Shown: positions 52,696-61,973 of the stretch, one piece after another
Position numbering within the stretch: the stretch's first letter is position 1
Layout of the letters: every line of letters starts with the position of its first letter
Origin: Austwickia chelonae NBRC 105200
Lineage (GTDB): Bacteria; Actinomycetota; Actinomycetes; Actinomycetales; Dermatophilaceae
Assembly (NCBI RefSeq): GCF_000298175.1
Contig: NZ_BAGZ01000005.1
Span: 1 to 64,000 of the forward strand
Length of the DNA: 64,000 nt
Reading direction: 5' to 3'
Program-made: the position numbers and the translations under genes
Notes under the pieces: model-generated
Seen by the model: only the letters and a program-made list of their open reading frames with translations
What the model was told of the DNA's origin: nothing
The model's database searches: none

Positions 52696-53769
52696 ATGAG
52701 CCTTCAGCCCGATGCCACACCGCCGATTCCGACGGGAGCGACCCGGTGTCGCGGCCCTTTCGCTGCGGGGGACCGGGTACAACTCACCGACCCCAAGGGT
52801 CGGATGCACACCATCACCCTGCAAGCCGGTGGCCAGTTCTTCACCCACCGGGGGAGCCTCGCCCACGACGACCTGATCGGCCGCCCCGACGGGTCCACCG
52901 CCACGAACACCAGCGGCGTCGAGTACCTGGCCCTGCGTCCCCTGCTCTGCGACTTCGTCATGTCGATGCCCCGCGGTGCCGCCGTCGTCTATCCCAAGGA
53001 CGCCGGCCAGATCGTGCAGATGGCCGACATCTTCCCCGGAGCCCATGTCGTCGAAGCCGGGGTGGGCTCGGGTGCCTTGTCCATGTCCTTGTTGCGCGCC
53101 GTCGGTGACGCAGGACGGGTCCACAGCTTCGAACGGCGGCCGGAGTTCGCCGACATCGCTCGCGCCAATGTCGAGTCCTTCTTCGGTGGGACGCACCCGG
53201 CCTGGACGGTCACGGTCGGTGACCTGGTCGAGCAACTTCCCGGGCAGGTCGCTCCGGGAAGCGTGGACCGGGTCGTCCTGGACATGCTCGCCCCCTGGGA
53301 ATGTCTCGACGTCGTCGCCGATGCACTCGCTCCCGGCGGGGTGCTCATCTGCTACGTGGCCACCGCCACCCAACTGTCCCGGGTCGCCGAGAGCGCCCGT
53401 TCGCACGGCGGGTTCACCGAACCGGCCGCCTGGGAGTCGATGGTCCGCGGATGGCACCTGGAAGGACTGGCGGTCCGGCCCGAGCACCGTATGCATGGCC
53501 ACACCGGCTTCCTGATCACGACCCGCAGGCTGGCGCCAGGGGTGACACCGCCGCTTCGTAAGCGTCGCCCCGCCAAAGGCGCCTATGGTGGAGACGAGAC
53601 GACCTCGGTCACCGACGACGCCGCACCCGCCAGCGGTACCGACGGCGGGTGGACGCCCGAAGCCATGGGCGAACGGCCGCTGTCCGACAAGAAACTGCGT
53701 CGTCTCGCCCGGAACGCCCGGGAACTGACCGGCGACCCCTCCGACATGCCAGGCCAAGGACAGGAATGA
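52696..53769 (+). CDS. trmI: tRNA (adenine-58-N1)-methyltransferase TrmI
   Basis: 357 aa. N-terminal beta domain (GDRVQLTDPKGRMHTITL), then a Rossmann SAM domain with VVEAGVGSGALSMSLL, SFERRPEFADIA, DRVVLDMLAPWECL and PGGVLICYVATATQL. Methylates A58 in the T-loop of tRNA. The C-terminus is extended by about 80 charged residues beyond the usual end. The order trmI-arc is conserved in actinobacteria; its stop overlaps the arc ATG. Confidence 0.93.
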   Translation: MSLQPDATPPIPTGATRCRGPFAAGDRVQLTDPKGRMHTITLQAGGQFFTHRGSLAHDDLIGRPDGSTATNTSGVEYLALRPLLCDFVMSMPRGAAVVYPKDAGQIVQMADIFPGAHVVEAGVGSGALSMSLLRAVGDAGRVHSFERRPEFADIARANVESFFGGTHPAWTVTVGDLVEQLPGQVAPGSVDRVVLDMLAPWECLDVVADALAPGGVLICYVATATQLSRVAESARSHGGFTEPAAWESMVRGWHLEGLAVRPEHRMHGHTGFLITTRRLAPGVTPPLRKRRPAKGAYGGDETTSVTDDAAPASGTDGGWTPEAMGERPLSDKKLRRLARNARELTGDPSDMPGQGQE

Positions 53770-55475
53770 CCCACAGCTCGACAGGCCCAGTGTCACCCGA
53801 ACCCGGTCAGGGCTCTCCCGCAGGGGCAGGGGCGACGGTGACCGGCCTGTCGAGGAAGAACGCCGAGCTGGTGCAGGCGTTGGGAACGGTCCGTGCCCAA
53901 CTGGTCGACCTGAAGAACCAGGTGCAGGCGTTGGCCGCGCCACCGTCGACCTTCGGATGCGTGGTGGCCACGCATCCGGACGGGACGGTCGACCTCGTCC
54001 ACGGCGGACGCAAGATGCGGGTCACGGTCAGCCCCGACGTCCCCGCCGGCGAACTCACCCCTGGCGCCGAGGTGCGGGTCAACGAATCCCTCGCGGTGGT
54101 GGAGGCCGTCGACGACATCCGCACCGGGTCGGTGGTGACCGTTCACGACATCCTTGCCGACGGACGGTTGGCGGTCATGGTGACCGACACCGACCAGCGG
54201 ATCGTCCGTCGGGCCGAGGCACTGACCGGGACTTCGCTACGCCAAGGTGACCAGGTCCTCCTGGACACCAGATCAGGTTTCGTCCACGAGATCATCCCCC
54301 GGGCCGAGGACCAGGACGTCCTCCTCGAAGAAGTCCCCGATCTGTCCTACACCGACATCGGCGGTCTGACCGGACAGATCGAACAGATCCGCGACGCGAT
54401 CGAACTGCCCTATCTGCATCCCGAACTCTTCCGGGAACACCGTCTACGCCCCCCGAAGGGCGTCCTGCTGTACGGGCCTCCCGGATGCGGCAAGACCCTC
54501 ATCGCCAAAGCGGTAGCCGCATCCCTGGCCCGGCAGAGCGCTGCCACCGGCCCGGACAGAAGAGCCACCGGGTACTTCCTGAACGTCAAAGGCCCCGAAC
54601 TGCTGAACAAATACGTCGGGGAGACCGAAAGACACATTCGGGCGATCTTCGCCCGCGCCAGGGAACACGCCTCCGGCGGCGCCCCTGTCGTCATCTTCTT
54701 CGACGAGATGGACAGCCTCTTCCGTACCCGGGGATCCGGACGGTCCAGCGACGTGGAGACCACCGTCGTCCCCCAGCTCCTCGCCGAGATCGACGGGGTG
54801 GAACAGCTCGACAACGTCATCATCATCGGTGCCTCCAACCGGGAGGACATGATCGACCCGGCGATCCTGCGCCCGGGGAGACTCGACGCGAAGATCCATA
54901 TCGACCGTCCTGACCGCGCCGGCGCGCAAGAGATCTTCGCGAAATATCTCACCCCCGACCTGCCCCTCGGAGCCGACGAACTCGCTACCGACGACCACGA
55001 CCCGCGCCGAGCCGTCCACCGGATGATCACCACCGTCGTCGACGCCATGTACGCCCGTACACCGCAGAACGCCTTCCTCCACGTCACCTTCGCCTCCGGA
55101 CGCGAAGAAACCCTCGACTACGCCGACCTGGCCTCCGGCGCGATGATCCGCAATATCGTCGACCGCGCCAAACGTGCCGCCGTCAAACAGGTCCTCTCCG
55201 GTGGAGAGAAAGGACTGACCACCGGGCTGCTCCTGGACGCCTTGGCAGCAGAATTCGCCGAGAACGACACCCTGCCCAATACTGCCGACCCCGACGAATG
55301 GATGAGGATCTCCGGGCTCAAAGCCGAACGGGTCATGCACATCACCCGGCTCAAGGACCACCACCTTCCCTCGACCCACGCCGCCGTCCAGACCACGACG
55401 GAATCTGACCGACATCCCGGGCACGGCCGTCACCGGCCGGTGGAAGACGTACCGGTGACTGGAGAATATCTGTGA
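53766..55475 (+). CDS. arc: proteasome-associated AAA+ ATPase (ARC/Mpa)
   Basis: 569 aa. N-terminal coiled coil (about residues 30-56, binds Pup), two OB folds (about 65-200), then the AAA+ module: Walker A GPPGCGKT (237-244), Walker B with D313-E314 in IFFDEMDSLF, and the sensor and Arg-finger region ASNREDMIDPAILRPGRLD. The C-terminus is GEYL, close to the GQYL tail that docks into the proteasome core in mycobacteria. Unfolds pupylated proteins for PrcBA. The start overlaps the trmI stop. The PTH2-like gene follows with a 4-nt overlap. Confidence 0.95.
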   Translation: MTHSSTGPVSPEPGQGSPAGAGATVTGLSRKNAELVQALGTVRAQLVDLKNQVQALAAPPSTFGCVVATHPDGTVDLVHGGRKMRVTVSPDVPAGELTPGAEVRVNESLAVVEAVDDIRTGSVVTVHDILADGRLAVMVTDTDQRIVRRAEALTGTSLRQGDQVLLDTRSGFVHEIIPRAEDQDVLLEEVPDLSYTDIGGLTGQIEQIRDAIELPYLHPELFREHRLRPPKGVLLYGPPGCGKTLIAKAVAASLARQSAATGPDRRATGYFLNVKGPELLNKYVGETERHIRAIFARAREHASGGAPVVIFFDEMDSLFRTRGSGRSSDVETTVVPQLLAEIDGVEQLDNVIIIGASNREDMIDPAILRPGRLDAKIHIDRPDRAGAQEIFAKYLTPDLPLGADELATDDHDPRRAVHRMITTVVDAMYARTPQNAFLHVTFASGREETLDYADLASGAMIRNIVDRAKRAAVKQVLSGGEKGLTTGLLLDALAAEFAENDTLPNTADPDEWMRISGLKAERVMHITRLKDHHLPSTHAAVQTTTESDRHPGHGRHRPVEDVPVTGEYL

Positions 55476-56182
55476 ACGAAACCCACCACGTCGAGAACGC
55501 GCCCACCCCGGAAACACCCCGCGACCCCGACGAACCCTGGGGCATGCAGTTGGCCGTGCGCTACGACAAGAACGCCCTGGCCGGTCACCGCGCCGTCTGT
55601 GAAGCCGCAGCCCAGGCTGTGGTCACCCTCCTGGCTGACGCGCGATCCCGTGGCGACGGCCCCTGGGCCGCCGAGGTCCACCATTGGCGCCGCGGCCGCA
55701 TCCGTAAACTGGTCCGCCGCGCCCGCGGGGTCCGCTGGGAACGCGCCCAAGAACTTCCCGGAGTGACCGTCACCCACGACGGCGCCCAGGTCCGCGCCTT
55801 CGTCCCGATGCCGGCCCGTCCGCTCCCCAAAGCCCTGGACGATCTCCAGGTCGCCGGAACCGACTTCCCCCGCCAGGACGCCCCCCCGAGCGAGGACACC
55901 CCCGCGCCGATCACCATCGCCGTGAACCCTGGAGTGGAACTCAGCAGCGGGAAAGCCGCCGCCCAGTGCGGACACGCCGCTCAACTCGCCTGGGAACAAC
56001 TCGTCCTGAGTCACGAATCAACGAAACTCCAGGCCTGGCACCGCCAGGGATGGCGCGTTCAAGTCCTCGACCAGCCCACTGCCGAGCTGTGGTCCTCCCT
56101 CGAGGACGCCCCCGTCCGGGTCATCGACGCCGGACTGACCGAAGTCGACGGACCCACCGAGACAGCGCGCGCCTTCTGGTGA
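55472..56182 (+). CDS. peptidyl-tRNA hydrolase (PTH2-like) domain protein
   Basis: 236 aa. The C-terminal part (from about residue 145) resembles PTH2: ITIAVNPGVELSSGKAAAQC followed by GHAAQLAWEQL, then WRVQVLDQPTAELWSSLED. The N-terminal 100 residues (MQLAVRYDKNALAG, WAAEVHHWRRGRIRKL) form a related-looking domain, so the protein may be a degenerate tandem. PTH2 enzymes release peptides from peptidyl-tRNA; activity is unproven here. GTG start overlapping the arc stop. Confidence 0.78.
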   Translation: MNETHHVENAPTPETPRDPDEPWGMQLAVRYDKNALAGHRAVCEAAAQAVVTLLADARSRGDGPWAAEVHHWRRGRIRKLVRRARGVRWERAQELPGVTVTHDGAQVRAFVPMPARPLPKALDDLQVAGTDFPRQDAPPSEDTPAPITIAVNPGVELSSGKAAAQCGHAAQLAWEQLVLSHESTKLQAWHRQGWRVQVLDQPTAELWSSLEDAPVRVIDAGLTEVDGPTETARAFW

Positions 56183-56216
56183 CATCGCAACCCTCATACC
56201 CGAGGGAAATCACACT

Positions 56217-56266
56217 CCGGGGGCTGTTGCTGCCCGACCATGTGGCCGGACAGCAACAGCCCCCGG
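56217..56266. terminator. long hairpin between the PTH2-like and DUF3054 genes
   Basis: A 16-bp perfect stem (CCGGGGGCTGTTGCTG and complement) with an 18-nt loop between convergent genes, followed by GAAAAGG. Confidence 0.7.
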
Positions 56267-56277
56267 GAAAAGGTCCC

Positions 56278-56706
56278 TCACCGGGAATAACGCCGCACCA
56301 GGATGTCTCCCAAGGCACGCCATCCCAACAGGAAAGACCCGGTGAACAACAAGGACACCACCACGAAACTGCCCTGGACACTCAAACCGGTCAAGGCCCG
56401 CAACGCCATCCCCACAGCCACCGTGGACACCCAGATGATGGTGCCGCCCAGGAGAGACCCCGGCCGTGGATGACCCCGACCGACCAGGACCGCCCAGGCC
56501 GCGACCGTACCCGCCAGGAAAGGGGACGCGGTGATCAGGAAACCGGGCAGATTCATGGTCTCGGCATGACTGATCCGCCCGATCACGGCGAACAACAGCA
56601 CCAGCACGATATCCACCCCGAAGCCCGCCCACGGCACTCGGGGAGCATGCGTCGCCTCAGCGCTGGGGGCCTCGTACACGGCGTAGTCCTCCATGGTGTA
56701 CTTCAT
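56278..56706 (-). CDS. DUF3054 family membrane protein
   Basis: 142 aa with four hydrophobic segments. FGVDIVLVLLFAVIGRISHAE and LRALTGLSVQGSFVVVSLLF match DUF3054. The function is unknown. The ATG at 56706 overlaps the stop of the upstream PRPP-synthetase-like gene (ATGA), so the two are co-translated; a start at 56721 inside that gene is less likely. Confidence 0.8.
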   Translation of the reverse strand: MKYTMEDYAVYEAPSAEATHAPRVPWAGFGVDIVLVLLFAVIGRISHAETMNLPGFLITASPFLAGTVAAWAVLVGRGHPRPGSLLGGTIIWVSTVAVGMALRALTGLSVQGSFVVVSLLFTGSFLLGWRALGDILVRRYSR

Positions 56707-57713
56707 CCTTCCGTCGTGCACAACGCCGCATCGTCGTAGAGGGGCAGCTGGCGTTGTGGAGATGCGTGGGCCGGGTCGACCCCGTCGAACAGACTGCTCA
56801 CGGACTCACCGACATGGATGCGGGCGATGGCCTCGGCGAACAGACGCGACACGGAGCGGACCTGGAGCGTGGCGAAACTATCAGGCCGTGGCACCGTATC
56901 GGTGGTCACCACTTCGGAGATCATCGGGTGCCCGCTCAGACGATCCACCGCCTGCCCGACGAACAACCCATGGGTACAGGCAACCGAAGCCTGTGGACAA
57001 CCCGCATCGGACAACCGGTCCAACAGTTCTACGATCGACCCGCCCGTAGCGATCTCGTCGTCCAAGACGATGGCCGGCCGCCCCGCGACATCACCGACGA
57101 TCGAGTCGATGACCACCTTCTCGTCCGACACCCGCTGCTTGCTCCCCGCAGCCACCGGCAACCCCAACAGCCGAGCGAACAACGTGGCCTGTTTGGCATT
57201 GCCCAGGTCAGGGGAGACCACGACATGATCCTCCAGGGAACGACCCCGGAAATGATCGGCCAGGACCCCGATCGCGGTCAGATGATCGACCGGTACGGAG
57301 AAGAAACCGTGTACCTGCGGGGCATGCAACGCCATGGTCAACACCCGATGAACCCCGGCAGTGACCAACATGTCCGCCACCAGCCGACCACCCAACGAGA
57401 TCCGGGAAGCATCCTTCTTGTCCGAACGCGCGTAGGCGTAATGAGGAATCACCGCGGTGATCTGCGAAGCCGACGCCCCCCGCGCGGCATCAACCATCAT
57501 CAACAACTCCACGAGATGATCCTGGGTCGGCGGCACCAAAGGCTGGACGATATACACATCCCGCTGTCGACAGTTCGCCAACAACTGCGCCTGAAGACAA
57601 TCGTTACTGAACCTCTTGAGATCGACCTGCGACAACGGCACACCCAGATGACTGCAGATCCGTCGCGCCAGAGGTTCATGGGCTGAGCCGGAGAAGACGA
57701 TCACGTCACGCAC
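56703..57713 (-). CDS. ribose-phosphate pyrophosphokinase-like protein
   Basis: 336 aa. PRPP synthetase family: FSGSAHEPLARRICSHLG, IPHYAYARSDKKDASRISLG, MALHAPQVHGFFSVPVDHL, SPDLGNAKQATLFARLLG and the PRPP-binding VLDDEIATGGSIVELLDRL. Several canonical positions differ (SDKKD for the usual QDRKD; VLDDEIATGGS for VDDMIDTGGT), so it may be a second, specialised enzyme. It sits between the arc and dop loci, with DUF3054 downstream. GTG start at 57713 with AAGGA 8 nt upstream. Confidence 0.85.
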   Translation of the reverse strand: MRDVIVFSGSAHEPLARRICSHLGVPLSQVDLKRFSNDCLQAQLLANCRQRDVYIVQPLVPPTQDHLVELLMMVDAARGASASQITAVIPHYAYARSDKKDASRISLGGRLVADMLVTAGVHRVLTMALHAPQVHGFFSVPVDHLTAIGVLADHFRGRSLEDHVVVSPDLGNAKQATLFARLLGLPVAAGSKQRVSDEKVVIDSIVGDVAGRPAIVLDDEIATGGSIVELLDRLSDAGCPQASVACTHGLFVGQAVDRLSGHPMISEVVTTDTVPRPDSFATLQVRSVSRLFAEAIARIHVGESVSSLFDGVDPAHASPQRQLPLYDDAALCTTEG

Positions 57714-57869
57714 GGGGCAAGTCCTTCGGCATCGGCGAAAAACGTAAAGTCAGCATATCGACCACATGCTCCTCCGCCACGCCAAAAAGGACAGCCGATC
57801 CAACCGGCCCCGAAGCACACTCACCGACCTCACCGAAACACACCGGACTGCCGGAGGACCCACAGAGGG

Positions 57870-57875
57870 TAACTT
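57870..57875 (+). promoter_or_regulatory. -10 element TAACTT for the TetR gene
   Basis: TAACTT about 21 nt before the ATG, leaving a short leader with a GGAAGGGA ribosome binding site. Confidence 0.35.
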
Positions 57876-57896
57876 CTGAGCTGGAAGGGAAACACC

Positions 57897-58466
57897 ATGG
57901 GAGAGAACACCACACGGCAACGCATCCAGGCCAGCGCAGGACGACTGTTCCACCAGCACGGCTACGCCGGAGTCACCATCCGAGGCATCGCCGAGGACGC
58001 CGGGGTCTCACCCGCCCTGGTGATGAAACTCTTCGGCTCCAAAGCATCCCTGTACACCATCTCCACCCCCCAGGTCGGAGCATCCACCACCGCCGAAGTA
58101 CCCCTCGACGAACTCGGACACTACCTCGTCGGACGCGTCATCGCCCGCGCCCGCACCGGCGAGAAAGACCCCTGGGCCCAAGGCGTATTCCTCACCTGGC
58201 AATCACCCGAACCACGACTGGAACGAGACCGCTTCCTCGACCAAGTGGTCTCCCACGTCCGCGCACACCTGCCCGACAACCGCGACGGACACGACCGTGC
58301 CGACACCGTCACCTGCCTCCTGATCGGCCTCGCCCTGGCCCTACGACCCATGCAACTCCGCGACGACCTCGACGAACCCAGCCAACAAGCCTTCATCGAC
58401 CGCTACGCCGCCCTCGTCCAGGACGTCCTCGAAGGAACACCGACCCACACCACCTACCCCAGATGA
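57897..58466 (+). CDS. TetR family transcriptional regulator
   Basis: 189 aa. N-terminal helix-turn-helix (about residues 5-50) with RIQASAGRLFHQHGYAGVTI and GVSPALVMKLFGSKASLYTI; a helical C-terminal ligand domain. The ligand and targets are unknown; the divergent PRPP-synthetase-like gene or the convergent esterase are candidates. The 3' end overlaps the esterase gene by 13 nt. Confidence 0.9.
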   Translation: MGENTTRQRIQASAGRLFHQHGYAGVTIRGIAEDAGVSPALVMKLFGSKASLYTISTPQVGASTTAEVPLDELGHYLVGRVIARARTGEKDPWAQGVFLTWQSPEPRLERDRFLDQVVSHVRAHLPDNRDGHDRADTVTCLLIGLALALRPMQLRDDLDEPSQQAFIDRYAALVQDVLEGTPTHTTYPR

Positions 58467-59476
58467 CGCCCGATCTCCCGCACCAACTCCACCCGGTGGG
58501 AAAAACCACCGGACACCGCACCCGGGAAATTCGCAAACCCGTGCACCGCACCCCGATAGCGGGTACACACCACCGGCACCCCCGCGCGCGCCATCGCTGC
58601 GGCATACGATTCGCCCTCGTCACGCAGCGGATCGAACTGAGCCGTCTGCACCAGCGTCGGCGGCAACCCCTCGAGACGACCCAAAGCCGGAGAGATCCGC
58701 GGATCATGCGCCGACAAGGCATCCTCGGACACCCCCAGATAGTGCGACAGATAAGTGTCCAGATCCTCCCGCAACAGGATCGGCCCACGCGCCCGCGCCA
58801 TCTTCGACGGCGTCAACCGCTCCGCATCGACCGCCGGATAGATCAACGCCTGATGCCGCAACCTCGGACCGTCCACCCCCGCCTCGGCCTCGTCCCGTAA
58901 CTCCTGCGCGAGGACCGCAGCGAGATTTCCCCCGGCCGAATCACCACAGACCCCGATCCGGTCAGGATCGACCCCCAACTCCCCGGCCTGCTCCCACACC
59001 CACTGCACCACCGTGCGACAGTCGAGCGCAGCAGCCGGCGCAGGACACTGCGGAGCCAACCGGTAGTCCACACTCACCACCAGAGCACCCAACGCCTCCG
59101 CCAAGTAACCGGCCAACGGGTCGTAGGCCGCCACACTGCCCAACACCCACCCACCCCCGTGGACGTAGACCACCACCGGCAACAACTCCGACCGAACCGG
59201 CCCACCCCGCAGCCCAGGCCGGTACATCCGCACCCCGACCCGACGCCCCCGCGCATCCTCCGCGCACCCGTCGACCACCTCCACCGACGACGGCACCGAA
59301 CCGGTCACCCACGACCACGGCCAGCCGGGCGGCACCGCCTGCTCCCGTGCCGACACGATCCCAGCCACGTCCATCGCGGACACCGGAGGACCCCACCACC
59401 GGGAGATCAGATCCACCGCCCTGACCCGCCACGGCAACCGGCCACCCGAACATTCCCAATCCACGGACAACACCAC
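58454..59476 (-). CDS. alpha/beta-hydrolase (HSL-type esterase)
   Basis: 340 aa. Oxyanion motif HGGGW (from H106), nucleophile S180 in CGDSAGGNLAAVLA, Asp in QFDPLRDEGESYA and His in GAVHGFANFPG. This is the hormone-sensitive-lipase family, likely acting on short-chain esters. The GTG start abuts the stop of the upstream methyltransferase gene (TGAGTG), so the two form an operon. Confidence 0.9.
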   Translation of the reverse strand: MVLSVDWECSGGRLPWRVRAVDLISRWWGPPVSAMDVAGIVSAREQAVPPGWPWSWVTGSVPSSVEVVDGCAEDARGRRVGVRMYRPGLRGGPVRSELLPVVVYVHGGGWVLGSVAAYDPLAGYLAEALGALVVSVDYRLAPQCPAPAAALDCRTVVQWVWEQAGELGVDPDRIGVCGDSAGGNLAAVLAQELRDEAEAGVDGPRLRHQALIYPAVDAERLTPSKMARARGPILLREDLDTYLSHYLGVSEDALSAHDPRISPALGRLEGLPPTLVQTAQFDPLRDEGESYAAAMARAGVPVVCTRYRGAVHGFANFPGAVSGGFSHRVELVREIGRHLG

Positions 59477-60091
59477 TCACCTCGCCCCGAACAAACGCGC
59501 CCACCATCCCGCACGCGGACCCTGCTCCCGCACCACCGGACGGTGATGCACCGCCACCACATACCGCGACCCGGGAGAGAAGACCTCCCCGGACCACCCG
59601 GACCACCGATCACCGGCCACCAGACCCACCGACCGGCAAGCACCCTCGTACTCGACGACCGTCCCCGGATCCGCAGCGAAACCAGCCACCACCGACCCGC
59701 CCGGACGACAGACCCCCACCAGCTGACCCATCACAGCCCCCACGATCCCCGGCCGCAGCCGAGGAACCACATCCGCCAACAGCACGACATCAAAACCCCC
59801 GGCCAATGCAGCCTGCGGCACATCCAAGTCCGCCAGGTCGGACAACCAGAAAGGCACCCGCGGAACCTCCTCGGCCGCGACCCGCAGAGCCTCAAGGTCG
59901 ACATCCACCCCCATCACCTGATGCCCCAACCCGGCCAACACCGCCGCAACCCCACCCACACCACACCCGGCGTCCAACACCCTCGACCCCTCACCGGTGA
60001 GCCCGTGGACCAGCGCCGCCACTTCCTCGTCCCGACCCCGAGAACCACCCGACGGGCACCCCCGAACCGGACCCGCACATCCCTCGACCAT
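59477..60091 (-). CDS. SAM-dependent methyltransferase
   Basis: 204 aa, class I fold. Motif I VLDAGCGVGGVAAVLAGLG, motif II VMGVDVDLEALRVAA, then FDVVLLADVVPRLRP and a GGSVVAGFA strand. The substrate is unknown. The ATG at 60091 is chosen because a minus-strand TAGAGT lies 7 nt upstream; the longer frame to 60148 leaves little space before dop. Confidence 0.83.
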   Translation of the reverse strand: MVEGCAGPVRGCPSGGSRGRDEEVAALVHGLTGEGSRVLDAGCGVGGVAAVLAGLGHQVMGVDVDLEALRVAAEEVPRVPFWLSDLADLDVPQAALAGGFDVVLLADVVPRLRPGIVGAVMGQLVGVCRPGGSVVAGFAADPGTVVEYEGACRSVGLVAGDRWSGWSGEVFSPGSRYVVAVHHRPVVREQGPRAGWWARLFGAR

Positions 60092-60098
60092 GCCCGCC

Positions 60099-60104
60099 AC
60101 TCTA
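60099..60104 (-). promoter_or_regulatory. -10 element TAGAGT for the methyltransferase gene (leaderless)
   Basis: Minus-strand TAGAGT lies 7 nt before the ATG at 60091. Confidence 0.5.
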
Positions 60105-60159
60105 GAACCGGAAGCACACCCCCACGGCCGACCCCCACGAACCGACACCCACCGCTGCG

Positions 60160-60165
60160 TAGGCT
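60160..60165 (+). promoter_or_regulatory. -10 element TAGGCT for dop (leaderless)
   Basis: TAGGCT ends 6 nt before the ATG at 60172; the same hexamer and spacing precede mshC and the PAC2 gene. Confidence 0.55.
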
Positions 60166-60171
60166 GCTGAC

Positions 60172-61746
60172 ATGACCGTCCGACGCATCATGGGCACCGA
60201 AACCGAATACGGAATCACCGTCCCCGGGCACCCCGACGCCAACCCGATGATCGCCTCCGGCCGCATCGTGCAGGCCTACGCCCAAGACCACGGACACCAC
60301 CACCTCGACCACCACTGGGACTACACCGGCGAAACACCCCTGACCGACGCCCGCGGATGGACCACACCCCGCCGACACGCCCACCCCAGCCAACTCACCG
60401 ACGACTGGGCCGACGACCCCACCGTCGCCAACGTCGTCCTCACCAACGGAGCCCGCCTCTACGTCGACCACGCCCACCCCGAATACAGCGCACCAGAAAC
60501 CACCACCCCCCGCGACACCCTCCTCTGGGAACGCGCCGGCGAACTCGTCATGGCGCGCGCGGCCGAACTGGTCGCCCGACCCGCACCCGTCGACGCGCAC
60601 CCCTCCGACCCGCGACACGGACCGGCGATCAACCTCTACAAGAACAACACCGACGGTAAAGGCGCCTCCTACGGATTCCACGAGAACTATCTCGTCACCC
60701 GGGACACACCCTTCGAACGGATCGTCTCCGACCTGACACCCTTCTTCGTCTCCCGCCCGGTGATCTGCGGAGCAGGACGCGTCGGCCTGGGCCCCCGCTC
60801 ACAGACCCCCGGATACCAGATCTCCGCCAGGGCAGACTTCTTCGAGAACCGCGTCGGCCTGGAAACCACCTTCCGGCGCCCCATCATCAACACCCGCGAC
60901 GAACCACACGCCGACCCCCGCCGATACCGGCGCCTGCACGTCATCGTCGGAGACGCCACCTTCGCCGAGGTCGCAGGACTCCTCAAGACCGGGACCACCA
61001 GCCTCGTCCTGGACCTGATCGAACACGGAGGCCTCACCCGCCTGGGCCTCGACCCCGCCGCGATCACCCCCACGGACCCGGTCGCCGCCATGCACACCAT
61101 CTCCCACGACCCGACCCTGCACGCCACCGTCCGCACCGAAACCGGAACTACCCTCACCGGTCTCCAACTCCAATGGACCTACCTCGAACTCGTCCACCGA
61201 CATCTCGCCGCCACCGTCGGCGACGACCTCGACCCGGACACCGCTGAAGTCCTCCTCCGCTGGGAGGACGTCCTCACCCGCCTGGAAAACGATCCGGCCT
61301 CCGCCGCAGCCCACATCGACTGGGTCGCCAAATGGACCCTCCTGGAGAGATACCGCAGCCGCGACGGCCTGGACTGGGACGCCCCCCTCCTGTCCGCCAT
61401 CGACATCCAATGGTCCGACCTGCGCCCCGGACGCGGACTCGCCCGCCGCCTCGAAGAACGAGGCTCCCTCGAACGACTCACCGACCCCACCCTCGTCCAA
61501 CAGGCCACCACCTGCCCCCCACCCGACACCCGAGCCTGGTTCCGCGGCGAATGCCTACGCCGCTACCCCCGCCATGTCATCGCCGCATCCTGGGACAGCA
61601 TCGTCTTCGACGTCCCCGGACGCCCAGCCCTCCAACGCGTCGACACCCTCGACCCCACCCGCGGCACCCGCGAACGCACCCACGCACTCCTGGAACGCTG
61701 CCCGGACGCCGACACGCTCCTGAACGAACTCACCACGAACACTTAA
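60172..61746 (+). CDS. dop: Pup deamidase/depupylase
   Basis: 524 aa, glutamine-synthetase-like fold. N-terminal RRIMGTETEYGITVPG with the catalytic Glu region, HPEYSAPETTTPRD, NLYKNNTDGKGASYGFHENY, and a C-terminal WDSIVFDVPGRPALQRV. Converts the C-terminal Gln of Pup to Glu and removes Pup from substrates. It starts the dop-pup-prcB-prcA-pafA cluster. Confidence 0.95.
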   Translation: MTVRRIMGTETEYGITVPGHPDANPMIASGRIVQAYAQDHGHHHLDHHWDYTGETPLTDARGWTTPRRHAHPSQLTDDWADDPTVANVVLTNGARLYVDHAHPEYSAPETTTPRDTLLWERAGELVMARAAELVARPAPVDAHPSDPRHGPAINLYKNNTDGKGASYGFHENYLVTRDTPFERIVSDLTPFFVSRPVICGAGRVGLGPRSQTPGYQISARADFFENRVGLETTFRRPIINTRDEPHADPRRYRRLHVIVGDATFAEVAGLLKTGTTSLVLDLIEHGGLTRLGLDPAAITPTDPVAAMHTISHDPTLHATVRTETGTTLTGLQLQWTYLELVHRHLAATVGDDLDPDTAEVLLRWEDVLTRLENDPASAAAHIDWVAKWTLLERYRSRDGLDWDAPLLSAIDIQWSDLRPGRGLARRLEERGSLERLTDPTLVQQATTCPPPDTRAWFRGECLRRYPRHVIAASWDSIVFDVPGRPALQRVDTLDPTRGTRERTHALLERCPDADTLLNELTTNT

Positions 61747-61778
61747 TCTGAAAGACACCAGCGCACGAGGAGGACACG

Positions 61779-61973
61779 ATGCCAGGCCAGGAACAGACCC
61801 GCCCCCCACACGGAGACCCCACAGACGACATACCCCCCGCCGCGCCCCACGCCTCCACCCGCAGGTCAGAACTCGACGCGGACATCGACGCTGTCCTCGA
61901 CGACATCGACAGCCTCCTGGAAACCAACGCCGAAGAATTCGTCCGCGGATTCATCCAGAAAGGCGGCCAGTGA
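61779..61973 (+). CDS. pup: prokaryotic ubiquitin-like protein Pup
   Basis: 64 aa. A disordered Pro-rich N-terminus, then a helical segment (ELDADIDAVLDDIDSLLETN) that binds the ARC coiled coil, and the C-terminus FIQKGGQ. The ending Gln means Dop must deamidate it before PafA can attach it to lysines. A GAGGAGG ribosome binding site lies 5 nt before the ATG. The stop overlaps the prcB start. Confidence 0.97.
   Translation: MPGQEQTRPPHGDPTDDIPPAAPHASTRRSELDADIDAVLDDIDSLLETNAEEFVRGFIQKGGQ

Noticed and set aside
51350-52720. Long upstream extension of the RecB-like nuclease
   Set aside because: Antisense to the site-2 protease gene; the family N-terminus begins at 51349.
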